From positions 52,465 through 116,464 of the forward strand of contig CAYUVA010000005.1 in the NCBI GenBank assembly GCA_964448115.1: a DNA stretch of 64,000 bases. The letters run 5' to 3'. A program made the translations under genes and the position numbers. This document shows, piece by piece, positions 1 through 8,562 of the stretch. The DNA comes from CAYUVA01 sp964448115 [NCBI: uncultured bacterium]. Its GTDB lineage: Bacteria; CAYUVA01. How positions within the stretch are numbered: position 1 is the stretch's first letter; each line of letters starts with the position of its first letter. The notes beneath the pieces are model-generated. The model was given only the letters and a program-made list of their open reading frames with translations. It was not told the DNA's origin and searched no databases.

Positions 1-1781
1 TGCTCAGAGGTTATTCCACGCATTGCTCGAAGATAATCTCGATAAAGATAATCCTTGTCTAGCCTTGGATCGATGATATCCCAAGGAAACAGGCAATCTC
101 GATCTCGCATCACATATAAAAAAGGCTCCAGTTGAAGTTCAGCCTCTGCCAGCGAGTCGTTCCATGGCTGCATGTCAAAGTTTTCACTCCATGCTTCCAA
201 GCAAGCGCCACGATTATAGGCATTCACGATCGCCTCCGATATCAGCCTGCTGCCTCTGCTAAGGAATCCCTCCACCGTGCTCACCGGCGGTTGATGCCAT
301 TTCAAGGATATGCCGGGGTCTTTCAAGTGATTTATGAGATAATCAAGTTTATATTGCAGCACCTGTTGGGCATCCATCGGGTGCCATTGAAAAGGTGTGT
401 GCGGCTTGGGCACGAATGGTGAGAGGGTGATGTTCAACCAGGCTTTTCTACTATGGTATGATCTGCCTATTCTGAAGATCTCCCTGCTCAGGCGCATCAT
501 CTCATCGAGATCCTCCATCCTCTCCAATGGCAAGCCAAACATGAAATAGAGCTTCAGCCCCTGCCAGCCGGCTGCAAAGACCTTATCTGCATCATCCAGG
601 ATCTGCTGCTCTGATATCTTCTTGTTTATTATATCGCGCAGCCTTTGACTCCCCGCCTCCGGTGCCAGGGTGAATCCAGCCTTGCGTACCTGCTGCATCC
701 TTTTTAGCATATCCAAACTTAGAGCCCCCGGTCGTAGCGATGGGAAGGATAGCGAGGTATGCTGCTTCCCTGCTACTGCACCGCCAACCTTTACGAGACT
801 TTCCAGGGTGTGGTAATCGCCAATGCTTAGCGATAATAAGGAGATCTCATCACAGCCCTCGTGGCTTAATCTATCTTCGATTTCTCTTTGGATATCAGCG
901 CCAGGTTTCTCTCTGTAAGGTCGATAGATATATCCAGCCTGGCAGAACCTGCATCCCTGAGGACAGCCGCGGGCTACCTCGACGGTGCTGCGATCGTGAA
1001 TGACCTGTGCGGTGGGAGTAATCAATCCGCCACCGAGAAAGAAATTGCTTGGATTCCTAGCCACCATTCGACCAGGTCTTTGGCTTATATCAGCCCTTCT
1101 TAACCTGAATTCACGCACCTGGAAGGGATCAGCATGTATAGGCTCATAATAACGGGGAACATATATGCCAGGAAGTTGAGCAAGTTTCGATAAGGCACTT
1201 TCTTTGTCAGGATAATCCCCCAGTTTTACCTCGATAAGCTTCTTGCACAAATCATCGACTATCTCCTCGATCTCACCGATTACGAAAAAATCGAAGAATT
1301 CAGCCAACGGCTCTGCATTGCATGTAACCGGTCCGCCAGCCATCACAACAGGGAATAGCCTATCCTCTCTATCTTGAGCTTTTATGGGAACATGTCCCAA
1401 GCTCAACATCTTGAGCACCGATGTAAAGGCAAGCTCGTAGTGCAATGAAAAAGCGATGAAATCGAACCGCGCCATCGGGGTCATGGTCTCCAGGCTACAA
1501 AGCGGGATGTTCTTTGCCTCCATTAGATGGCGCATATCCTGGCCGGGCATGAAGAACCTCTCGGCGTATATGTCAGGATGCTTGTTCAGGTAAGTATAAA
1601 CCAGCTTGAAGCCGTAGTTCGACATACCGATCGGATAAGTATCCGGAAAAGCTAGTGCAATGCGCAGCCTTATGTTGTTTAGCTCTTTGCGGGGAAGGTT
1701 ATGTTCTAAAGGGATATAATGGAGTGGTTGTCGAATCCGCTCCCAACCAAATCCTGATATCTTCTTATCATCAATTCTCAT
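1..1781 (-). CDS. B12-binding-type radical SAM protein (C-terminus cut by window edge)
   Basis: Reading down from the ATG at 1781 the frame stays open to base 3, giving 593 codons with no stop. The N-terminal half contains short stretches such as LAFPDTYPIGMSN and PVVMAGGPVTCNAEPLA, typical of the cobalamin-binding-like domain of the COG1032/TIGR03960 family. The middle carries the cluster motif RGCPQGCRFCQAG (CX3CX2C), which binds a SAM-cleaving [4Fe-4S] cluster. The ATG overlaps the rodA stop by 11 bases, so it is the last visible gene of the shape operon. In many bacteria this family sits between rodA and a DUF2344 gene followed by rng, rplU and rpmA; the missing downstream genes may be these (inference). 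The substrate of the family is not established. Confidence in family is high, in function low. Confidence 0.85.
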   Translation of the reverse strand, partial: MRIDDKKISGFGWERIRQPLHYIPLEHNLPRKELNNIRLRIALAFPDTYPIGMSNYGFKLVYTYLNKHPDIYAERFFMPGQDMRHLMEAKNIPLCSLETMTPMARFDFIAFSLHYELAFTSVLKMLSLGHVPIKAQDREDRLFPVVMAGGPVTCNAEPLAEFFDFFVIGEIEEIVDDLCKKLIEVKLGDYPDKESALSKLAQLPGIYVPRYYEPIHADPFQVREFRLRRADISQRPGRMVARNPSNFFLGGGLITPTAQVIHDRSTVEVARGCPQGCRFCQAGYIYRPYREKPGADIQREIEDRLSHEGCDEISLLSLSIGDYHTLESLVKVGGAVAGKQHTSLSFPSLRPGALSLDMLKRMQQVRKAGFTLAPEAGSQRLRDIINKKISEQQILDDADKVFAAGWQGLKLYFMFGLPLERMEDLDEMMRLSREIFRIGRSYHSRKAWLNITLSPFVPKPHTPFQWHPMDAQQVLQYKLDYLINHLKDPGISLKWHQPPVSTVEGFLSRGSRLISEAIVNAYNRGACLEAWSENFDMQPWNDSLAEAELQLEPFLYVMRDRDCLFPWDIIDPRLDKDYLYRDYLRAMRGITSE

Positions 1782-2949
1782 TCCTCGGTTTTCTCATTTT
1801 AACATTAAATACAAGTGAAAGCGATGCCATATTGGTAACCATCGAAGAGCCCCCGTAGCTGATCAACGGCAGGGGTATCCCTGTGGTAGGTAACAGACTC
1901 AACAACATCCCAATATTCAGCAATGCCTGGAAGGCTATCATCGTAAAAATGCCCCCCAATAGAAGCTGGCTTTCAATATGATCTGTCTTGCGAAATATCC
2001 GATAGATGGAAAACAATAGAAGCATATATAATAATATTATAGGAAGAACTCCTTTCAGAAATCCTAGATCCTCGGCGATTACTGCAAAGATGAAGTCGGT
2101 ATGACATTCGGGCAGGAATTTATTATTATGCTGGCTCCCCTGCTTATATCCCATCCCGGTCAAGCCACCGTTTCCAATAGCTATGATGCAGTTCTTGAGG
2201 TTGTAGCTTTTCGCATTTAATGGATCAAAAAGGGTGTCAAGGAAATCTGATATGATCTTTAATTGATGAGAGGTAAGAATCCAATTGAGAAAAGGAGCTG
2301 AGACTATCCCGAAAACGACAATAGCAATAAAAAGGGTGAAAAGATACTTAGATCTTATGCCGCGAAGAAATAACATCGATCCCACAATGACAAACAGGCA
2401 CATTGAGGTTCCCAGATCCGGCTGAGATAATACTAAAAATATCGGGACTGCGCTGATCAATAGGGCGAGCATTAGATTTTTTAGGCTTAGAAATTGTTTC
2501 TGCTCTTTAGATAGCACCCTTGCCAGAAGGATAATAAGAATGATCTTCAGAAACTCGGAAGGTTGAAACTTGTACGGTCCGGCTCTAATCCAGCTTCTTG
2601 CGCCATTTATCAGCTCTCCATATTTAAGAAGATATAATAGAAGTAGAAATATCAGCACATAGAGAATCCATCTTGTTTTAAGCAGGGACTGATAATGAAA
2701 TCCGAGAAGGAAAAAAAAGACAATCATACCGGCGGCTATGTTGACCAACTGCCTCATGGCCAAAGGGCTTAATCCGTTGGCAGAATCGGTTGGCTTAGCA
2801 CTATTTATCCCTGCAATGGAGTAAACAAGAAGCAAGATGATAACGATAAACATCGATATATCGAATCTACTCCATGGCCCGGATCCTTTTATGGTATCGT
2901 ATCTGACTACCATTATATTCCCATTCTCTGTCTTTGAATAAATTCCCAT
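1771..2949 (-). CDS. rodA: RodA, SEDS-family peptidoglycan glycosyltransferase
   Basis: 392 residues with about ten hydrophobic membrane segments. Family motifs are clear: GARSWIRAGPYKFQPSE, LSQPDLGTS, CHTDFIFAVIAEDLG and the C-terminal TGIPLPLISYGGSS. RodA polymerises lipid II into glycan strands in the inner membrane as part of the elongasome, together with the class B PBP2 encoded just upstream. Placement directly after mreBCD-mrdA favours RodA over FtsW or SpoVE, which would sit with division or sporulation genes. The start lies 3 bases after the mrdA stop, so translation is probably coupled. The length is normal for the family. Confidence 0.93.
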   Translation of the reverse strand: MGIYSKTENGNIMVVRYDTIKGSGPWSRFDISMFIVIILLLVYSIAGINSAKPTDSANGLSPLAMRQLVNIAAGMIVFFFLLGFHYQSLLKTRWILYVLIFLLLLYLLKYGELINGARSWIRAGPYKFQPSEFLKIILIILLARVLSKEQKQFLSLKNLMLALLISAVPIFLVLSQPDLGTSMCLFVIVGSMLFLRGIRSKYLFTLFIAIVVFGIVSAPFLNWILTSHQLKIISDFLDTLFDPLNAKSYNLKNCIIAIGNGGLTGMGYKQGSQHNNKFLPECHTDFIFAVIAEDLGFLKGVLPIILLYMLLLFSIYRIFRKTDHIESQLLLGGIFTMIAFQALLNIGMLLSLLPTTGIPLPLISYGGSSMVTNMASLSLVFNVKMRKPRNEN

Positions 2950-2952
2950 TGC

Positions 2953-4782
2953 TTAGCCATCCTGTGATTTTATCTCATTAAAGTATCTTCTCATGATCTC
3001 TCGTGCTATTATGATTCGTTTTCCCATCGCCTTCTTTCCCCCATGTTCGATATAAATCACCAGAACTATTTCCGGGGCATCATAATCAGCAAAGCAGGCA
3101 AACCAGCCGTGATCTTGCTTCTGCCAGCGGTCAAAAGAGTCCTTGACCTTTGACCAATCGAAGTCATTCCCTACAACCTGCGCTGTTCCGGTCTTCCCGC
3201 AGATATTAAGACCTTTGACCCTGACCCAATAGGCAGTGCCCCCCTCCTCGTTTGCGACTGCATACATCCCCTCGCGTACCAGTTCAATGTTTCTTTGATC
3301 AAAGCTCAGCTCATGTATCCCATTATCGTCCTTCGAGCTGTGCGGTTTCAAGAGCAGGCGAGGAGAAAAACGATAGCGTCCATTGGCAATGGCTGAAATG
3401 GCTACCGCCACTTGAATAGGGGTTGCCAAGAAGCCCCCCTGCCCTATGGATAGAAAAAGCTGCTCGGCAGGACGCCATATCTTGCCCATCTTGGCGAAGT
3501 CCTCTGGATTAGATACCAATCCAGCTTTCTCGCCGTGTATCTCGATACCGGTCGGCTGCCCAAATCCTAGCTCCCTGGCTGTATAGAGCAGATCTTCAAG
3601 CTCAAGTTTATCCCCGATCTGCACGAAGGAGACATTACAGGAGTGCTTTAGTGCATCCCTGACGGTTAATTCACCATGAGCTTCATTTCTGAAACAACTG
3701 AACCAGGTTCGGCGCAGGTAGATCTTCCCTTCACATTTAAAGGTGCTCTTTCTATGGATGACTCCACTCTCTAGGGCAGCCAAAGCGGTTACAGTCTTGA
3801 AGATCGAGCCGATCGGCTGGGCACTTTGCACACATCGGTTATATAATGGATTTTTCTTATCAGCCAACAATGATTTGAAGTAATTCTTTCTTTGTTTACC
3901 GATGAGCATGTTTGGATTAAAGGTGGGACGCGAGTATATGGCAAGCACCTCGCCATTATTGGGATCCATAGCTACTACTCCCCCAGCGTTGCAATCGAAG
4001 ACATCCTCTATGATTCGTTGCAGGCGATAGTCGATGGTGAGATATAAATCCTCCCCTGGTATTGGATTTTTATAATGCGGATATCCCATCTCTTCGATAA
4101 CATGTCCTAGGGCATCAACCTCAAGGGTCTTGAAGCCATCTGTACCGATCAGATAATGCTCAAAATAACGCTCCAATCCACTCTTACCGACATAATCTCC
4201 AGGTAATACACCCTTTTGTGCGTAAATCGGCAGTTTAAGCTCGGCATCCGATACTGGTCCCATGTAGCCTAGCAAGTGACAAGCAAGGTCATCATAGAGA
4301 TAATCCCTGACCTGGATCGCCTTTATCTTCACCTGGGGATATAGAGCCTTATATTTGGCGAAGATAGCGAGATGCTCCTGGCTGAGATCTTGATAGACCA
4401 AAATATCGGGTCCAACTTGCTGTTCATAGGCGACCTTCATATCTGTAAGGAACTCTTTTTTATCGATATGAAGCAGTTCTGCAAGGCTTTCAGCCAGCTC
4501 TTTCCTTAATTTCTTATCCATATTTTTTGGAAAACTAAGACAATAGCTTGGTCGGTTGTCAACTAACAGGATACGGTTGCGATCGTAGATCCTTCCACGA
4601 GGCGCTTGTAGCCTGATGACCTGGGTTCGGTTATTGAAAGCCCTTGCTCTGCACTCATCGCTTAGGTTAGCTTGAAAATCGAGGTAATATCCTGCAATGA
4701 ATATGTAGGCAAGCATAGAGCCTAGAAAAACGAGAAAAAACCTTTGCTTTTGGATTTTAACAATTATTGGATCATCATGCAT
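2953..4782 (-). CDS. mrdA: Penicillin-binding protein 2, class B transpeptidase
   Basis: 609 residues. One N-terminal membrane segment (about residues 14-34) is followed by a dimerisation domain beginning near APRGRIYDRN, then the transpeptidase domain. The serine active-site motif S-I-F-K lies in QPIGSIFKTV near residue 326, the SxN motif in KHSCNVSF, and KTG in CGKTGTAQ near residue 530. It crosslinks peptidoglycan during side-wall growth and pairs with RodA. The gene overlaps mreD by 8 bases and is followed by rodA after 3 bases, as in the usual mreBCD-mrdA-mrdB operon. Nothing appears truncated. Confidence 0.95.
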   Translation of the reverse strand: MHDDPIIVKIQKQRFFLVFLGSMLAYIFIAGYYLDFQANLSDECRARAFNNRTQVIRLQAPRGRIYDRNRILLVDNRPSYCLSFPKNMDKKLRKELAESLAELLHIDKKEFLTDMKVAYEQQVGPDILVYQDLSQEHLAIFAKYKALYPQVKIKAIQVRDYLYDDLACHLLGYMGPVSDAELKLPIYAQKGVLPGDYVGKSGLERYFEHYLIGTDGFKTLEVDALGHVIEEMGYPHYKNPIPGEDLYLTIDYRLQRIIEDVFDCNAGGVVAMDPNNGEVLAIYSRPTFNPNMLIGKQRKNYFKSLLADKKNPLYNRCVQSAQPIGSIFKTVTALAALESGVIHRKSTFKCEGKIYLRRTWFSCFRNEAHGELTVRDALKHSCNVSFVQIGDKLELEDLLYTARELGFGQPTGIEIHGEKAGLVSNPEDFAKMGKIWRPAEQLFLSIGQGGFLATPIQVAVAISAIANGRYRFSPRLLLKPHSSKDDNGIHELSFDQRNIELVREGMYAVANEEGGTAYWVRVKGLNICGKTGTAQVVGNDFDWSKVKDSFDRWQKQDHGWFACFADYDAPEIVLVIYIEHGGKKAMGKRIIIAREIMRRYFNEIKSQDG

Positions 4783-5296
4783 AGATCCTCCTAGGTATGA
4801 ATATTATAGTCAAGGCTGCACAGGCGGGTAATGCTGCAACAAAGGTGATTACAACCTCCATTAGAGTCAAACTGCCTGCATATTGAATGCTAGGCAATTT
4901 AATATCCAACACAATATTTATAAAAAGAACTAGGATACCCTTGAGCACAGAGGCAGCCAGAACGATGATTGATAACCATAAAACCAAAGACCAGCGAGGC
5001 TTTCCCTGTAACCTTCGTCTTAACCCTAACCTGATAGAAACTGCAATAAGTATAAGAAGATAGAGACAATGATATCCTGGCGAGCTTGCCAACCAAAGAT
5101 CAAAAACCAGCCCGACAATGAATGTAACTACTAAAGCGATTGAAGGATTAAGAACAACTGAAATAAAGATGACGAAAGCTAAAAGCAAGTCTGGGGTTAT
5201 CCAAAATAGGTTAGCCAGAATATTTTGCACACCTAAGGCTGCTATCAAGTAGAAAAATGCTCCCGGTATCGTGATGTAATTACTGCGTAATTCCAT
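4775..5296 (-). CDS. mreD: MreD, rod-shape-determining membrane protein
   Basis: 173 residues, almost entirely hydrophobic with about five membrane segments. A short motif region FDLWLASSPGYHCLYLL resembles the conserved F-D-x10-G-x6 region of MreD. The family is weakly conserved in sequence, so assignment rests on size, topology and position between mreC and mrdA. The start overlaps the 3' end of mreC by 17 bases, and its own end overlaps mrdA by 8 bases, so the four genes form one tightly packed transcript. MreD links MreC and the cytoplasmic MreB filaments to the wall synthases. Confidence 0.88.
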   Translation of the reverse strand: MELRSNYITIPGAFFYLIAALGVQNILANLFWITPDLLLAFVIFISVVLNPSIALVVTFIVGLVFDLWLASSPGYHCLYLLILIAVSIRLGLRRRLQGKPRWSLVLWLSIIVLAASVLKGILVLFINIVLDIKLPSIQYAGSLTLMEVVITFVAALPACAALTIIFIPRRIYA

Positions 5297-6143
5297 AAAC
5301 TTGTGAAAAAAGCTTCTCTATTTCATATAACGGTTGGATTATCAAGACCTCCTCGCACTTAGTAAGATCGACCATTGGCTTGACCTCGACCTCGTAGAAT
5401 ATGCCGGCTTGATCTTTTTTTGCCGCTACCACGGTGCCAACCGGTACTCCAGGGGGAAAGATGCCACTCATTCCTGATGTATAAACCCTCTCATCGATGT
5501 AGATTTTATATTCCTTCCTCAAGAAACGGAGTCGGCAGTGATCCTCTCCCCCCCCTTCTAAGAATCCCTTGACTCGAGATCGTCCCAGGTAAACCGGGAT
5601 CATGGAATTGATATCGGTTATAAGCCTGACCCGGCATAGATTCGGATAGCAAAAAACGATAACACCGACCAGGGCATAAGGATTATTATTGATAACCCCA
5701 AAGCCCGGAAATACCATATCATCGGTCCCCTTGTCGATTATAAACCCTCGACTCCAATTCTCTGGATCCATCCCGGTTATCCTTGCAACCTGCCCCTTGA
5801 CGAGCAATTCAGGAATGTTGAAGAACTCTATGAGTCTCTGGTTTTGTCGATAAGCATCCAAATATTGGGCAACCAATATCTTGAGGCTTGCATTTTCTTC
5901 TCTAAGACTCATGATCTCCCGATTAAGATCTCTGGTATCTTTTAATAGTTGAAAAAAGGAGTAGATGTTATCAGAAGCCAATTGCGATATTCTCAAAATA
6001 GGTTTGCCAGCATTGATAATCCAGGCTACCATCCGGGACTTGACCTGTCTCTTCTCCAGCGTAAAGGCGATCAGCAAGAAAGAACATAGTAATAACAAAG
6101 CTAATAAAGCATAAAATCTGTACTGTCGAAATCTGCTTCCCAT
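5280..6143 (-). CDS. mreC: MreC, rod-shape-determining periplasmic protein
   Basis: 287 residues with a single N-terminal membrane anchor (about residues 10-28). A predicted coiled coil follows at about residues 65-100, then the beta-rich MreC domain containing ARITGMDPENWSRGF, DKGTDDMV and SGIFPPGVPVGTV. MreC forms periplasmic assemblies that activate PBP2-RodA. It starts 88 bases after the mreB stop and overlaps mreD at its 3' end. Length and domain order are typical. Confidence 0.94.
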   Translation of the reverse strand: MGSRFRQYRFYALLALLLLCSFLLIAFTLEKRQVKSRMVAWIINAGKPILRISQLASDNIYSFFQLLKDTRDLNREIMSLREENASLKILVAQYLDAYRQNQRLIEFFNIPELLVKGQVARITGMDPENWSRGFIIDKGTDDMVFPGFGVINNNPYALVGVIVFCYPNLCRVRLITDINSMIPVYLGRSRVKGFLEGGGEDHCRLRFLRKEYKIYIDERVYTSGMSGIFPPGVPVGTVVAAKKDQAGIFYEVEVKPMVDLTKCEEVLIIQPLYEIEKLFSQVYGITQ

Positions 6144-6231
6144 CTTTCAAAGACCGCTTAAGCGGCTCATATTTACTCATCAGTAAACTCTATGCGCACA
6201 AGGCAACAAAAAGCCTAAAAGCTCGATAATC

Positions 6232-7242
6232 TTAGATTGTAACCCTACTTAGGAGATCCGGCTTGGCTAGCACCCTCTCTGCTCCCCGAACCACGCAAAG
6301 CAAGGGATCCTCGGCGATAGTAACCGGCAGCCCGGTCTCCTCGCGGATCCGAAGATCCAACTTCTGGATATTAGCGCCGCCGCCGGTGAGAAAGATCCCC
6401 CGGTCTATGATATCAGCAGCCAGCATGGGAGGGGTATTCTCCAGGGTTATATGAATAAGTTCGATTATAGTTGTTATGCTCTCCTCCAGCGCCTCATAGA
6501 CCTCGTTGCTGCTTACATACAGTGTCTTGGGGATGCCATCGACCAGATCTCTACCCTTTGCCTCATAGGTCAGCTCCTCGTCGAGCGGCAACGCGCTTCC
6601 CAGCTCCATCTTTATCTTCTCCGCCTCGCGCTCGCCGATGTCCAGGTTGTAGTTCTTCCGTATATAGTGCTTGATGGCGCTATCCATCACATTTCCACCC
6701 ATTCGAGAGCTTTTTGAAAAAACGATGCCGGCAAGGGATATCACCGCTACCTCGGTGGTGCCACCACCGATATCGACCAGCATATTTCCGCTCGGCTCCT
6801 CCACCGGCAAGCCTGCACCGATAGCAGCAGCCATCGGTTCCTCGATCAGAAAGACCTCGCTTACCCCAGCTCTCTGGGCAGATTCTTTGACCGCCCTTTT
6901 CTCCACCTGGGTAATGCCGGAGGGGACAGCTATCACAGCTCTAGGCTTTATGAAGAACCGGCGATTATGCACCATCTCAATATAGGCGCGCAACATCTTC
7001 TCGCAGACCTCGAAGTCGGCGATGACACCTTCTCGCAAGGGGGGTATAGCGATTATGTTTTCGGGCGTCTTTCCTTCCATGTCCCTCGCTTTTTCTCCCA
7101 CAGCGGCTACCTTGCCGGTCTTACGGTCAATAGCGATGATGGACGGTTGATTGAGTACGATACCCTTGCCTTTGATGCTGATCAGGGTATTGGCGGTTCC
7201 AAGGTCGATTGCCAGGTCGCTGGTGAATGCTTTAAAAGGCAC
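6232..7242 (-). CDS. mreB: MreB, actin-like cell-shape protein
   Basis: 336 residues, the usual length. ATP-binding motifs of the actin fold are present: DLGTANT near the N-terminus, DIGGGTTEVA in the middle and LTGGGA near the C-terminus. MreB forms filaments under the inner membrane that direct the elongation machinery. The start is GTG at 7242, supported by GGAG about 10 bases upstream and by the N-terminal alignment MPFKAFTSDLAIDLG. It is the first gene of the shape operon, behind a strong sigma-70-type promoter at 7284-7312. Confidence 0.97.
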   Translation of the reverse strand: MPFKAFTSDLAIDLGTANTLISIKGKGIVLNQPSIIAIDRKTGKVAAVGEKARDMEGKTPENIIAIPPLREGVIADFEVCEKMLRAYIEMVHNRRFFIKPRAVIAVPSGITQVEKRAVKESAQRAGVSEVFLIEEPMAAAIGAGLPVEEPSGNMLVDIGGGTTEVAVISLAGIVFSKSSRMGGNVMDSAIKHYIRKNYNLDIGEREAEKIKMELGSALPLDEELTYEAKGRDLVDGIPKTLYVSSNEVYEALEESITTIIELIHITLENTPPMLAADIIDRGIFLTGGGANIQKLDLRIREETGLPVTIAEDPLLCVVRGAERVLAKPDLLSRVTI

Positions 7243-7283
7243 TTTGAGTGTTCTCCGTTCTTAAAGCTACTGTTGATGTATTT

Positions 7284-7312
7284 AATATAATGTAAAGTTT
7301 GATGTTTGTCAA
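7284..7312 (-). promoter_or_regulatory. sigma-70-type promoter of the mreB operon
   Basis: On the minus strand the sequence reads TTGACA (7312-7307), a 17-base spacer, then TATATT (7289-7284). The -35 box is perfect and the -10 matches 5 of 6. It lies about 40 bases ahead of the mreB GTG, with no other gene in between. Confidence 0.75.
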
Positions 7313-7459
7313 GAGCAAATCCACATCTTTTTCACTAAATATCATCATATATGACAAACTCGATAAATATTCAAGGGATCAGAGAAACCAAGAAAGGTCG
7401 AGAACGATATTATTATAAAGACTAAGCATATTTTCACCATAGAATTTTTCATGAGAGGT

Positions 7460-7488
7460 TTGCAATGCATGTTTGATCAGGCTAAAAT
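7460..7488 (+). promoter_or_regulatory. Possible promoter of the NuoE/NuoF-GltD operon
   Basis: TTGCAA (7460-7465), 17 bases, TAAAAT (7483-7488). The -35 matches 4 of 6 and the -10 matches 5 of 6. It would give a leader of about 165 bases before the ATG at 7660. The rest of the gap 7313-7659 shows no gene and no riboswitch that I can recognise. Confidence 0.4.
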
Positions 7489-7659
7489 ATTTTTTAGTTA
7501 CGATGGAAATGTATGCTCATAGCATAGATCACTATAAGATGCCTCTAACCTTTCCTATGCTTCGAGCTGATGGGGCGCAAGCGATGCCAACCAGAGGTAT
7601 TACCATTTTTATGCCCTATAATAAGAAGAGTCATCATCCTTAACCAACGAGGGAATAAT

Positions 7660-8508
7660 ATGAAAATTGACGATATCAGGATGATCGTTGATAAACATCG
7701 TGTTCGTCAAGGCTCGACAATCGCCATCTTGGAGGATATCCAAGCCAAGTATGGATATCTCCCCGCTGAAGGGCTGGAGCTACTAGCTAAAAATACCGAT
7801 ATTCCACTGGTTGATCTCTATGGCATTGCCACCTTCTATCGGGCTTTCAGTTTAGAGCCGCGAGGTAAGCACTTGGTCTCGGTCTGCATGGGCACCGCTT
7901 GCCATGTACGCGGCGCTCCAAGAATACTCGATGAGGTATGCAAGCAGCTAAAAATTAGACCCTCGCAGACCACGAAGGACAGGGAGTTCACCCTGGAAAC
8001 AGTAAACTGTCTGGGCGCATGCGCATTGGGACCGGTCATGGTAGTCGATGGTACATACTATTCCAATATGCGCGTGCGACAGGTCAAGGGGGTCCTGCAA
8101 CAGGCGATCAAAGGGGATGAGGGTATAAAATTCGACAAGGATGCCAGGTTCTTCCCGGTGCAGGTTAGTTGCCCGCGCTGCAATCATAGCCTGATGGATC
8201 ATGAATACACTATTGATGGACACCCATCTATATATGTAAATATCTCCTTCAATCAGAAACATGGTTGGGTACGGCTTTCCAGCGTCTATGGCAGCTACAA
8301 TGTGGAATCGAAGCACGAGATTCCCTTTGAGACGGTGGTGAACTTCTTCTGTCCCCACTGCAACTCGGAGCTTCTTGGCGGTATTGACTGCACCGACTGC
8401 GGCGCACCCATGGTTCCGTTTTTAGTGCGCGGTGGAGGAGTAGTACAGATATGCTCCAGGCGAGGATGTCGCAATCACAGGCTCGATGTCAATGGAGCCA
8501 ACCTTTAG
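7660..8508 (+). CDS. NuoE-like [2Fe-2S] thioredoxin-fold subunit with C-terminal zinc ribbons
   Basis: The ATG at 7660 is chosen over an in-frame start at 7570 because GAGGG lies 6 bases upstream and the NuoE homology begins at once; it gives 282 residues. Residues about 1-155 match the 24-kDa NuoE/HydC fold: DLYGIATFYRAF, then cluster ligands in VCMGTAC (CX4C) and NCLGAC (CX3C). A second part of about 120 residues is not part of classical NuoE. It has CPRC, CPHC, CTDC and CSRRGC pairs, consistent with two zinc ribbons. It leads a four-gene operon and probably passes electrons between the NuoF-like flavin site and Fe-S partners. The zinc-ribbon function is unknown. Confidence 0.85.
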   Translation: MKIDDIRMIVDKHRVRQGSTIAILEDIQAKYGYLPAEGLELLAKNTDIPLVDLYGIATFYRAFSLEPRGKHLVSVCMGTACHVRGAPRILDEVCKQLKIRPSQTTKDREFTLETVNCLGACALGPVMVVDGTYYSNMRVRQVKGVLQQAIKGDEGIKFDKDARFFPVQVSCPRCNHSLMDHEYTIDGHPSIYVNISFNQKHGWVRLSSVYGSYNVESKHEIPFETVVNFFCPHCNSELLGGIDCTDCGAPMVPFLVRGGGVVQICSRRGCRNHRLDVNGANL

Positions 8509-8562
8509 AGCAGCTTACAATCTGGATATCGATAATCATGTTACATCAAAGGCGATGTTGAT

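Noticed and set aside
132-422. Plus-strand frames in 1-1750
   Set aside because: They lie opposite the continuous minus-strand radical SAM gene and have no homology features.
6451-6717. Plus-strand frames inside mreB
   Set aside because: Antisense to a highly conserved gene.
7570-7659. Upstream ATG start for the NuoE-like gene
   Set aside because: The extension has no NuoE homology, and the ATG at 7660 has a good ribosome-binding site.
7267-7659. Riboswitch ahead of the redox operon
   Set aside because: The leader is long enough, but no conserved riboswitch core was recognised on reading.
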